Assembly: GCA_037355855.1 (NCBI GenBank)
Contig: CM074758.1
Span: 3,755,001-3,819,000, forward strand
DNA: 64,000 bases
Direction: 5' to 3'
From: Pseudo-nitzschia pungens
Lineage: Eukaryota; Bacillariophyta; Bacillariophyceae; Bacillariales; Bacillariaceae
Below the pieces are notes generated by a model. It did not search any database and was not told the DNA's origin. It saw only the letters and a program-made list of their open reading frames with translations. Below, one piece after another: positions 22,688-32,163 of this stretch. The translations under genes were made by a program, and so were the position numbers. Every line of letters begins with the position of its first letter. Position 1 is the stretch's first letter.

Positions 22688-23716
22688 ATGGCAGGCATCT
22701 ACAAAGATCCCCCCATCACCTACAAGAGCTCTTTCGATCGGACCAAGCCCAAGCTTTTTACTCTGTACAATGTCGACGAGGACAGGACCGACAGCATGAA
22801 AGTCCCACTGTTTACAGAGACAGGAGGCCTTGAAGAATTGCTCTTTGTGGAGGAGTCTTTTCGAAACGCCACCAAGATTCTAAGACTTCCAACGGAAATA
22901 TATCTAACCCACTTCAGTCGATGCCTCACTACCGATGCCCAGAGCAAGTGGAAAGACATGATAAAGGATCCACTGGATCCAGAAGAGTACCAATATGCTC
23001 AAGAAGAGATTGGAGGATATGAACAGGCATTCCTTGATTTCACCAAGCTCTACTGCAACGCCAGGGATGCCAGGGACATCATGCACACCTATCTATGCAG
23101 CTCTGAATGTCAGAAGACTCCATCCGTTACATGCAAGGAACACGCCGATCGGATCCTTATCCTCATGAAACATACCCAGAAGCTCGATGGAAGCAGTGCT
23201 CCTCTCTCCAAAGTGGAAAAACTCACCATTCTCCTACACTCATTCCCCTCTTCTTGGATCGAGAGCTATGGCATTATTCACAGTGGAATTCAAGAAGATA
23301 CCACAGTCCAGCATATTGTGGACCACATGAGCTGTCACGAGCGCCAAGCCAACAAGAAGAGCACCAAGAACAACAACAAACAGCAGAAGCGCTCGAACAA
23401 CAACAACAACTCTCATAAGCGCAACTCCCATTCCAACCATAAGGGAAACCTTAACAAGAAGAAGTCTAATCCCTGCAGGATCCCCGGCCACAATCATGAT
23501 TGGTCTGAGTGCTCGAAGAACAAGTACTCCAAGAATTATAACAAGGGATCCACTAACTCCAAGCAAATCGAGACCTTCCATACCCAAGCTCACCTTGTCT
23601 CCGGAAGCAATGAAGCCTTCCAAGCCCACATGAAAGCAGCAATGGAATCATACCATACAGTGCATGGCGGCCGAACAGAACGCAGCATCGATGGGGAACT
23701 TGTGTGGCTCCCCTGA
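22688..23716 (+). CDS. gag: Gag of element B
   Basis: 342 residues, ATG in context ACCATGG. Conserved capsid-like N-terminal two thirds (YKSSFDRTKPKLFTLYNVDE, CLTTDAQSKWKDMIKDPLD, VEKLTILLHSFPSSWIESYG), an Asn/Lys-rich basic stretch, and one Cys-His motif CRIPGHNHDWSEC that replaces the usual CCHC knuckle. Ends LVWLP-TGA at 23,714-23,716. Pol follows in the same frame with no other stop. Confidence 0.88.
   Translation: MAGIYKDPPITYKSSFDRTKPKLFTLYNVDEDRTDSMKVPLFTETGGLEELLFVEESFRNATKILRLPTEIYLTHFSRCLTTDAQSKWKDMIKDPLDPEEYQYAQEEIGGYEQAFLDFTKLYCNARDARDIMHTYLCSSECQKTPSVTCKEHADRILILMKHTQKLDGSSAPLSKVEKLTILLHSFPSSWIESYGIIHSGIQEDTTVQHIVDHMSCHERQANKKSTKNNNKQQKRSNNNNNSHKRNSHSNHKGNLNKKKSNPCRIPGHNHDWSECSKNKYSKNYNKGSTNSKQIETFHTQAHLVSGSNEAFQAHMKAAMESYHTVHGGRTERSIDGELVWLP
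23714..23716 (+). promoter_or_regulatory. Gag-Pol UGA readthrough candidate, element B
   Basis: CTC CCC TGA CTC GCT. The only stop between Gag and Pol; both sides are in the same frame. Same position and preceding codons as in E and F. Confidence 0.6.
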
Positions 23717-25951
23717 CTCGCTTCGCACCGGGCCAAGCCCCAGAAGCCCCCGGCTTCAACTAAACCAGCAATCACCTTGCCTCCAGCTCCCATGGAACTG
23801 GATGCCAGCACAGCCCTGCTGTCTGGGATGACGCATGGAGGAGATCTCCCAGATAAAGAGGAGAAGGAACCTACAGGATGGAGTATTCATGTTGAAAGCT
23901 CAGCAAAGCCTGCAACAGCAGCAAAAACAATTGTTCGAAACATCCTAAACGATATATCGAACGTGGATCCGAATCGAAAACCGAATCGATCCAAGGGTAC
24001 AACAGACGCATCATCGGAATCGATTGCTACAGTCGATCCGAATAAGACAGCAGCAGCAACAAATGGACCACTCTTGTCTCTAGCAAGGAATTGGTCCACT
24101 GGGACAGCAAAAAATCTCTATTGCAATCCCGGAAACTCCAAAGACTACACCAAAGGAGGTGCGCTGGAGCAAAATTATTTTAAGCTACTGTCGACTGCTG
24201 GAAATACAACAAAAAATACAGCAAAAACTACAATGAATAAGAGCAACGTGGCTCCTATTCTACTAACCAATATACAGTTCATACAAGGCATTCCTCTCAA
24301 AGCAAGACCACTACTAGCGCTACTAGATAGTGGATCCTCCGGAACTCTAATCAACAAAAGAGCACTACCATTTGGCACAATGCCACTCCGAAGCAAGCAT
24401 CAAGTCCTAACTACTACAGCAAATGGAAGCTTTGATACTACAGAATACATCATCATGAAGAACCTCAAGCTACAAGAGTTTGGCAACTATACCATTGATC
24501 GACAAGAGGCAAGGCTCTTCCATTCCCCGAACTGCAAATACGATTTGATACTAGGCAGAGACTTCCTCCACCTAGCAAAAATCAATCTCCTATTCAAAGA
24601 AGGAGCAGTTCAGTGGATGGATAGAACCATTCCTATGAAGGACACCTCCTTATACCATGACAACTACACCATGCTCATGGAAGAACTAGAAGACGCTGAA
24701 CTCTTTGCTGATGATATCTCCTTTGCCAATCCATACAAGTCCAAGGTGATCCTAGACAGAGCCTACCAAGAAATAGATCCATCTACAGTTGTGCAGCAAC
24801 AGTCCCACATGTCCAAAGCAGAGCAGCAGCAGTTCCAAGCTATACTGAACAAGTATCCTAATGTCTTCAATGGGGGATTAGGGAAATATCCACACAAGAA
24901 GATCTCCCTAAGACTCAAGCCCGGATCCAAGCCTATACACAAGAAGCCATATCCAGTCGCATACAAAAGAGAAGACCTATTCAAAAGGGAGCTCCAGAAT
25001 CTTTGTAATGATGGAGTACTCAAGCATTGCACTGGACCGGCCAAATGGGCATTCCCAACCTTCATAGTACCAAAGAAAAACAACAGAGTTAGATGGGTAT
25101 CAGACTTCAGAGAACTCAATGAACTCCTTGAAAGAAGACCTTATCCCATACCAAGGATACAAGACATCATGAACAAGCGTGGCAAGTATACCCACTTCAC
25201 CAAAATTGACTTATCCATGCAATACTACTGCTTTGAACTGGATGACGCAAGCAAGAAGCTCTGTACCATAGTCACACCATATGGTTGTTATGAGTACCAA
25301 CGCCTACCAATGGGTGTCAAAGTCTCTCCAGATGTTGCTCAACAACTCATGGAAGATATCCTACAAGACACTGACTGCACTGTTTATATTGATGATATAG
25401 GTATCTGGACCAATGGCTCCTTTGATCTCCACATGAAAACCATCGACAAGATCCTAGACCGGCTCAACCAGAATGGGCTCAAGTGCAACCCACTCAAGTG
25501 TGATTGGGCTGTACAAGAGACCAACTTCCTGGGATACTGGATGACACCTACAGCTGTTAAGCCATGGAGAAAAAAGATCGAAGCCATTCTACATATGGAT
25601 CATCCAAGAACTGTGACCCAAGTCAAGTCCTTTCTAGGAGCAGTAGGATACTACAGAGATATGTGGCCCTGAAGATCCCATGTCCTAGCTCCTCTCTTTG
25701 ATATCACTGGGACCCCCAAGACTCCTCAAGCAGCTGCCATCAAAGGCAAGCAACACAAAGCTCCTTCAGCTTTCACTTGGGGACCTGATCAAGATAAAGC
25801 CTTCCAAGAGATGAAAGCAATGGTAGCAGCAGACGCGCTGAATACCTACCCAGATCTTAACAAGCCCTTTGAACTGTACACTGATGCCTCAGACTTACAG
25901 CTTGGTGCTGCCATACTACAGGATGGCAAGCCTATTGCATACTGGTCTAAG
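23717..25951 (+). CDS. pol: Pol of element B, first part (protease, RT, start of RNase H)
   Basis: In frame with Gag across TGA 23,714. Protease [22 protein letters not shown] with [27 protein letters not shown] and the YIDD box ([10 protein letters not shown]), then the first RNase H Asp in [13 protein letters not shown]. One premature TGA at 25,670-25,672 stands where E and F have CGC (Arg). The reading is cut at 25,951 by the 3' tail of LINE C. Confidence 0.85.
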
Positions 25952-26249
25952 AATAATAATATACGTATTTAAATAACTTTAATCACCAAAGGTGAAACTA
26001 AATTACTCAGTCTGTAACCAGACTTTAACGTCGCCTCCATCATAGAGTCAGGACCCCAAGTGGCAGAACGACAAATTTTCAAACAAACCTTGAACATCAA
26101 GCAGGGAAAAAGACAAACAAGTCCCACAAAATAGGGACTTGAGAGAAAGTGAAATGGGAATGAAGATATTGGGATAAGATCCAGTATCAAAAGGGATGGG
26201 ACAGGATAAGAAGCAGGAACAGAAGACAAAACCAAGGTACAAAGTGTAA
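25952..26249 (-). other. LINE C 3' UTR with two hairpins and AATAAT tail
   Basis: On the minus strand it reads GAGGCGACGTTAAAGTCTGG, then TTACAGACTGAGTAATTTAG, then CACCTTTGGTGATT and finally TATTATTATT. AGTCTG-GTTA-CAGACT and CACC-TTT-GGTG form two small stems. Both recur in D, I and K with the stems kept, so they are probably recognised by the LINE RT. Confidence 0.75.
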
Positions 26250-28880
26250 TCAACCCTGAGGTCCAGTAAGCCAGGCTCTGAGAAGAGCAGCCTCTTGTTG
26301 GTATGGCTGCACTGGTGGGACAGGCGCTGCATACTGCTTCCTGGCAAGGTGGATGGTTGCAAGCCACTGCCGCTTGGCAGTCAGGGTGTAGCCTTGTAGG
26401 ACTGGGAAAGGGGTTTGTAAAAGGGAGTGTGACTGGGGAAGTGCACCAGCTGCACCAATTGCCAATTCTGAGGTGATGGAAGCATCAAGAGATTGGTGTT
26501 GTTCAGCATCCAGGGTACCCCCAGGACCATGGAGTCGTTCATTCCTATAAGTCCAAAGATCCCAGGAGGTAAGAAAGAACTGATGGATGATAGCTGTAGC
26601 CCAACGTTTGGGAGAGCGCTTGCTTCCAATGTGGGAGTAGTAGTCAGCCTGAATTTGATACCAGCGAGGAGACCACCTACCCAGAAGCCAGTTGTGCCAG
26701 CCAATAGTCCTCTGTGCCCTGACAGCAGAAGCAATTGCAGGGGAGTAGGATGATGGATAAATTCTCTGGCCCTTCCGAACTCTGGTGAGAAGATCCACAA
26801 TGGCAGCCACCAATGTTGGATCAGTTTGTTCAACTTCAAGCCTCTTCTGCAGTGGTCCCTTGAAAGCTGACACACTGTGCTGTACTGCCCCAGTGTCCTT
26901 GCAGGAGAGCACATGAGAAACCTTCTCCTTGTCTGCATCACACAATGGGCACCTGGAGTGATCCTGATACTGGTAGTGAAGTAGTTGGTTGCCAACACCA
27001 ATGCATCCAGAAGCAAACTTGACAAACCACCTTTGCATGCCAGGAGGTAATCGCTTGAAGGCAGACAGATGAGCACACCAATGGATGGAACCCAAAACAG
27101 GTTGTGGAATGGGAATATCATGGTGGGTCTGCCAATATTGAAGAAGGGGAGGACCAGAAATGGCAACATGCAAAGCATTTTGATCAAACCTTGAGCACTT
27201 GCTTCCATTGAGAGAAAAAGCCCAGGGCTCAAACACAAGTCTGGGATAGTGATGGGCAGAAGCTCTATGGACAGAGAGAAATGCCTTTGCCATGCTGTCA
27301 ACCTGATGATTGCGAAGGGCCCACCAATCAAGAAAGATTCCAGCTTGATGGCCCTGAACCCACCGAAAGTGCACAGAGATTGGCAGGGCAGAAATCATGT
27401 TTCTGATGACATAAACATAATCAAAAGACTTCTGGGAAATAACCAATGGCCATGATCCCTCAGCCTGTTTGAGAGCTGTGTCACCATCCAGAGCAATAGT
27501 GATAGAGCCAGAAGCAATATCAAAAAGACTCACCAGAGCAGTGCAGCAGGTGAGAACCCCAATGATTCCTGCCAGTTCACTCCTGTAGGAAGATTGATCC
27601 TCAGGGGATCCACTGACAAAATTACAGCCAGTGAGGAACAATGAGGCAGTCTTGGTGGAGGTATTGGGGGACAAAATGAAAGCGGAAGTTCCTCTGAGAA
27701 AGTCCGGATCAAATGAACCATCACATACAGCACTGGCAGTACCACTCTGGATAGCATCAACAAGGGGCTGACAGCCAGCCTGTGGTAGGGAATATTTGTG
27801 GAGAAGTACTCTTGGAGACGCACAGAGTGCATCAAAGGCATCTACTGGGGAGTCTGGAAGAGAATCATATGGATTGTACTCCAGAGGATCCATGTCAGGA
27901 GGTTCGGAAACAAAGGCTGAGGACCCAACAACGCGTACAACTTGTCCACAAATAACAGGGCAGACAAGCACATCAGCACAGGCTGGTTTGTCAGGAATGA
28001 GTTCAGAAGTGACCCTGTATCTGCCCCTGCCCTGGGAGGTGCTCACAATCCAGCCAGTAGAAGTTTTGAAGAATATTCTGTTGGTGGATGGAGACAAAAA
28101 CCAAGGCCAGAGAGAAGCTGTCTGGGGAGAGAGCCAATGCCCAAGATGGAAAGAAGGAGCCAGTGCCCTGGCTGCAGGGGGTGGACAAGGGGGAAGAAAA
28201 CAGGTCTGAAGTGCCTTAGTCCATAAGCGCTTTGCTGCTGGAGGCCAAGATGGAGGACATCTCGGCCAGTCAAGATGATCCCTCAAGTGATTGGAGGAGG
28301 TCAGCTGGAAAGCCATGGGAGAGAGTCTTTTTCCATCTGGAGTACAAATGTCAGCAAGGGAAATAGCCTTGAGGGACATGCGCATGTGATTCAAGAGGGA
28401 CAAGTCAGCACCTCTGAAGCCAGCGTTGACAAAGGCTTGCATGAGATAACAGTCATTGGAACGTAACAGAGGAAGATCTGGGAAGTCTTCAAACAAGCTC
28501 ACAGGGTGAACAGAGAAAAACTTCCACACATGTTTGTACCAGCAAGGAGTGACGTAGGAAGCAAAAGGATGATATGGTGTGACACCAAGATGGAGAGGAA
28601 TGCCAAGTTCGAGCCGTAGAGACTCAGCAGTTAGCCTGAGAATCCTACCAGTTTGTGAGGACCTGACAGATTCCTGAAAGAGGGTGGCAATATGACTGAA
28701 CTCTTGGAGGAGGTATGGATGGATGAATCCAAAGCCTTGATAGAGGGAAGGACCATAGAACACATGTCTGGGAAATGTCCGCGACATCCCCGCTTTATTC
28801 AACACAGGAACAAGAGCTGGGTGAATTATCTTAGTCCAAGTGGCCTCATCAAAGTTGCGTGACAGGCATGGGGTATTCAA
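26250..28880 (-). CDS. LINE C ORF2, second part: post-RT region, RNase H, zinc finger
   Basis: 876 codons. RNase H signature: D in AVCDGSFDP, E in SSYRSELAGI, D in IALDGDTAL and D in NHQVDSMAKA. Near the C-terminus there is a cysteine cluster CPLCDADKEKVSHVLSC like the zf-RVT finger of LINE proteins. Joined to the preceding part by a one-base frame change at about 28,850-28,880. The end (WLATIHLARKQYAAP...LTGPQG) is also found in the truncated LINE K. Confidence 0.88.
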   Translation of the reverse strand: MNTPCLSRNFDEATWTKIIHPALVPVLNKAGMSRTFPRHVFYGPSLYQGFGFIHPYLLQEFSHIATLFQESVRSSQTGRILRLTAESLRLELGIPLHLGVTPYHPFASYVTPCWYKHVWKFFSVHPVSLFEDFPDLPLLRSNDCYLMQAFVNAGFRGADLSLLNHMRMSLKAISLADICTPDGKRLSPMAFQLTSSNHLRDHLDWPRCPPSWPPAAKRLWTKALQTCFLPPCPPPAARALAPSFHLGHWLSPQTASLWPWFLSPSTNRIFFKTSTGWIVSTSQGRGRYRVTSELIPDKPACADVLVCPVICGQVVRVVGSSAFVSEPPDMDPLEYNPYDSLPDSPVDAFDALCASPRVLLHKYSLPQAGCQPLVDAIQSGTASAVCDGSFDPDFLRGTSAFILSPNTSTKTASLFLTGCNFVSGSPEDQSSYRSELAGIIGVLTCCTALVSLFDIASGSITIALDGDTALKQAEGSWPLVISQKSFDYVYVIRNMISALPISVHFRWVQGHQAGIFLDWWALRNHQVDSMAKAFLSVHRASAHHYPRLVFEPWAFSLNGSKCSRFDQNALHVAISGPPLLQYWQTHHDIPIPQPVLGSIHWCAHLSAFKRLPPGMQRWFVKFASGCIGVGNQLLHYQYQDHSRCPLCDADKEKVSHVLSCKDTGAVQHSVSAFKGPLQKRLEVEQTDPTLVAAIVDLLTRVRKGQRIYPSSYSPAIASAVRAQRTIGWHNWLLGRWSPRWYQIQADYYSHIGSKRSPKRWATAIIHQFFLTSWDLWTYRNERLHGPGGTLDAEQHQSLDASITSELAIGAAGALPQSHSLLQTPFPVLQGYTLTAKRQWLATIHLARKQYAAPVPPVQPYQQEAALLRAWLTGPQG

Positions 28881-31800
28881 CAGACTTCATGAAAGAATAC
28901 TTGAAGGTGTAGAGGGATGCGCGCTTCTCACACTTGGAAGCCTTGAGCTGAGAGCCAAAAGACTGAGACTGTGACTTCATGTGAGCAATCTGTGCTTCCT
29001 CATTGCCATCCATGGAGATAAAAACCCCAAGAGTCTTGTCAGCATGGTCAACTTCAAAACGATCCAGGGTAGCGCGATTGCCATTCTTGTCAGCAACTGA
29101 GAAGTCACCAGGCATGTCAGCAATGGAGCGATAATCCCAACCGGATCCATTCCATTTGAAATCAATCAAATAACAGAAGGATTTGGCAGGTTCAATAGCA
29201 CCACCAGTGGCAATAATCCCACCAGCCCACCGGTCAAGAGCTTCCTGAAAGTCAACAGCTAATTCCTCACCAGATGTGGAGGAATCAGAGCCAGCACAAA
29301 ACAAATCTGTGTCATCCACAAAGGCAAAACCCACAAGAGAAACCAGTTGCAGTGACAATGAAGTGATAAGATGGACACCATGCCCAGCCTGTTGCATCAT
29401 TCGGAAGACAATTGTTGACACCAAAGCCCAAAGAGTTGGACCAATACCATTGCCTTGGCCACAACCACTGAGAGGAACAGGTTCATCACCATACACAGGG
29501 CCTGACCTACCAAAACCAGTTTTGATGTGGTGCTTGGCAAGTTGCAAAGTAGACAAAAGAACCTCACACACATGTGCAGGAACCCCAAAGCTTTGGAGAG
29601 TGAGACCTGCAATGGGATGAGAGATCCTATCATAGCAGCCCTTGGCATCATTCATAACAACAGCACCAGATCTGCGCTTCTGCCTCAACACATCACAGAT
29701 GAGCTTCTTGTTCAGGCAGGTGTTGATGGCCTTGTGGTGTTTCCTGCTTCCATGTTGATCAACAGCCACGGCATTGGCACGTTCAGCATGGGCAAGAATT
29801 CGTCTGCCAATCATCTTGTTGTTGATTTGGAACTCAGGAGACATCAGCTGAATAAGCCTCATCTTATCCACTCTATATTCACCAGGTTTCTTGAAGATCT
29901 CAACATCAGTGATGACCTGCCAAGCAGAAGGAGAGAAGCCAACAATCAATGGGACGGATCTCAGGAGAGTGTCAAACTTGTTCAACTGTGGATCAAGGGC
30001 AAAAGCCTTGTGGTGTGCAAAACTCAAACAAGAAGGTTCACTTGCTGTGCGTTCCCTCTGGCGTTTCCAGGCAGCAGCATTGTCAGCTGGACACACTGAA
30101 TAGTCAAAGGGGGGCAAACTCAGAATAGAGTCAGGGGCTTTGAGACAGGCAAGAAATTCAGAAAGGTATTTGTCAGTGGCAGGAGGAGGAATGTATGTGC
30201 CATCAAGGACTTGGGGAGCAGCATGGGCAGTGCCTAGGTAGCCAAAATCTTGAATGAAGGAGGGAGTCATGGAAGGAGTGCCAAGACACTGCTGTTGACG
30301 CCGGACATTGGATTCAGCCATAGCTGGAACCATAGTAGACTGAGATTCCAAGACCTGTTCAACACCATCATGGCCAACTGCAATAGCGCGCAAGACTGCT
30401 GACTTGTTGACACGTCCCCGAATAGACCGAGCAGCGAGACCAAGCTCTCGTTGAAGACGTTCCCTGCGCATCCTGGCACGAATCTGAGAAGCATGCTGGT
30501 TGTGAGGCTTGCCTTCAGCAAGAAGTGCATCCACCAGGCCTTGATTGAAGGAGTCTCTCCATGAGGGGGCCAATTTCTTCACTGCCCGGTATTGCTTGTA
30601 AGCTTGTTTCAGATGGAGGAGAGCACTTGAAAGATCACTGTGTTCTCCTTTGTAGAGAGAAAGCTTGCAGGCCAACCTTTTCAAAACAGTATGACTGGTG
30701 GACACACCCTGTCTCAACTTAACAACACGCCGCCAAAAGTCAATGGTATCACGATAGACTTGCAGCTTTGGTGACCATGGAACCAAACCAGCTCTAGTGT
30801 GGCAGAGGTTTTGTTCAACAGAGAGCCTGAGAGAGGTAGAGGTTTCATGGAGTACTTCATATGTGGTGATGAGATCAGTGCGCACAGAAATATCCCCAGA
30901 CTGAAACTGAGCCAGTAGGTGCTCCAGCTTAGCTTGGAGAGAAAACACTCCAGCCTTGAGAAAGCAGTGCCTCACTCGCTTGAAATACCGTTGTCGCAGA
31001 TGAGGATGGGAGGACTGGAGTTTGGACAGAGAGAATCTCACATGAGGTGGCAAATGTTTGCCCATAAGGCTGCCATTACAAACCTCAATCCAAAGCAGTC
31101 TATGGTCAGATTCCATACCATGGGCACCTCCAAAGGGACAATACCCAGCCCTGAGAACATCAACATTCTCAGAGACCCAAATGGCATCAATTGGTGTTCT
31201 GGTAGTGTTTCGGTTGTGAGTGGCAGGAGGAGAAGACGTACTATGAAGGGTAAGAATGGCATCTCTGAAACCAAGAGCCTTAAGCTCAAAAGACAAGCCA
31301 TCAGTCCTGACATCAGCATTCTGGTCAATCCCAACAATGACTTGATCACCTGCACCCAGACAGACTTGAAGGGCAGCAGTTAAATCCCTGTTAAAGAGAA
31401 TGCATGGATTGGGACTGAAAAGATTTTCAGCGGCTTGAAAGTATCGGTACTGTTGATTCCAGACTGAGCCAAGATCCCTATCATTTTCAACTGGGCAGTA
31501 GGCAGAAAACATGGTGACATTGTAGCCATCCCTGCCCTGAAACTTGACAAAGGACCATCTGCCAAGACCAGATGGATCAGCTCCATGTGCAACCTTGTGT
31601 GAGCTGAACAGCTGGTCAATGGAAAAACCTGTGCCGCCAGGCTGAAGCCAAGAGCAGGCAGAAGCTTCATGCGTGTTGTTAGCAAGATAGGAAAAACTTG
31701 AGGGACTGACATTCTTCATGCGCTGATTGAAAAGATCACAGGGCAGGAGTTTGGATTCATTCAAACAATGTTCAGCAAAAAGAGCCACACTGGCATTGCT

Positions 31801-32163
31801 CTTGACAAATTGACGGGCGTTGTGCTTGGACATGGACATAAAGGCAGCTCTGCGCTGTGGTCCAATGTTTTGGAATGTGATGATGGTGGAGTTAGAGGAT
31901 GGAGCTTGAGGGAAGGAATGACCAAAAGTGTCAGAATCCTTAGCAGCAAGAGATTCTCCATGAAGAGTTAATTGGACAAAATGAGGGACAGGGGAAGAGG
32001 CGGAGGGGGAAAAGGGAGAAACAGGAGAAGCATTGATGGGATTTGGATTGGAAGGCATCCCATCACACCCCATATCAGAAGAGCTAACCATGATCAGAAG
32101 GAAACCGAGTCTGTCGCACGGAAGGAAGAGTTGCCGGAGCTGATTTGGTGGAGACATTGGCAT
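28849..32163 (-). CDS. LINE C ORF2, first part: APE-type endonuclease and reverse transcriptase
   Basis: 1,104 residues. Endonuclease blocks in order: TFQNIGPQRRA, ALFAEHCLNES, VGIDQNADVRT, RTPIDAIWVS, HGMESDHRLLW (the SDH motif). RT blocks: AVVMNDAKGCYDRISHP (motif A Asp), PLSGCGQGNGIGPTLWA (motif B), GFAFVDDTDLF (motif C with FVDD instead of YADD). It nicks target DNA and copies element RNA at the nick. The start overlaps ORF1's end by 80 bp in another frame. The frame stops just after MKSVEYP, where the +1 frame takes over. Confidence 0.9.
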   Translation of the reverse strand: MPMSPPNQLRQLFLPCDRLGFLLIMVSSSDMGCDGMPSNPNPINASPVSPFSPSASSPVPHFVQLTLHGESLAAKDSDTFGHSFPQAPSSNSTIITFQNIGPQRRAAFMSMSKHNARQFVKSNASVALFAEHCLNESKLLPCDLFNQRMKNVSPSSFSYLANNTHEASACSWLQPGGTGFSIDQLFSSHKVAHGADPSGLGRWSFVKFQGRDGYNVTMFSAYCPVENDRDLGSVWNQQYRYFQAAENLFSPNPCILFNRDLTAALQVCLGAGDQVIVGIDQNADVRTDGLSFELKALGFRDAILTLHSTSSPPATHNRNTTRTPIDAIWVSENVDVLRAGYCPFGGAHGMESDHRLLWIEVCNGSLMGKHLPPHVRFSLSKLQSSHPHLRQRYFKRVRHCFLKAGVFSLQAKLEHLLAQFQSGDISVRTDLITTYEVLHETSTSLRLSVEQNLCHTRAGLVPWSPKLQVYRDTIDFWRRVVKLRQGVSTSHTVLKRLACKLSLYKGEHSDLSSALLHLKQAYKQYRAVKKLAPSWRDSFNQGLVDALLAEGKPHNQHASQIRARMRRERLQRELGLAARSIRGRVNKSAVLRAIAVGHDGVEQVLESQSTMVPAMAESNVRRQQQCLGTPSMTPSFIQDFGYLGTAHAAPQVLDGTYIPPPATDKYLSEFLACLKAPDSILSLPPFDYSVCPADNAAAWKRQRERTASEPSCLSFAHHKAFALDPQLNKFDTLLRSVPLIVGFSPSAWQVITDVEIFKKPGEYRVDKMRLIQLMSPEFQINNKMIGRRILAHAERANAVAVDQHGSRKHHKAINTCLNKKLICDVLRQKRRSGAVVMNDAKGCYDRISHPIAGLTLQSFGVPAHVCEVLLSTLQLAKHHIKTGFGRSGPVYGDEPVPLSGCGQGNGIGPTLWALVSTIVFRMMQQAGHGVHLITSLSLQLVSLVGFAFVDDTDLFCAGSDSSTSGEELAVDFQEALDRWAGGIIATGGAIEPAKSFCYLIDFKWNGSGWDYRSIADMPGDFSVADKNGNRATLDRFEVDHADKTLGVFISMDGNEEAQIAHMKSQSQSFGSQLKASKCEKRASLYTFKYSFMKSVEYPMPVTQL

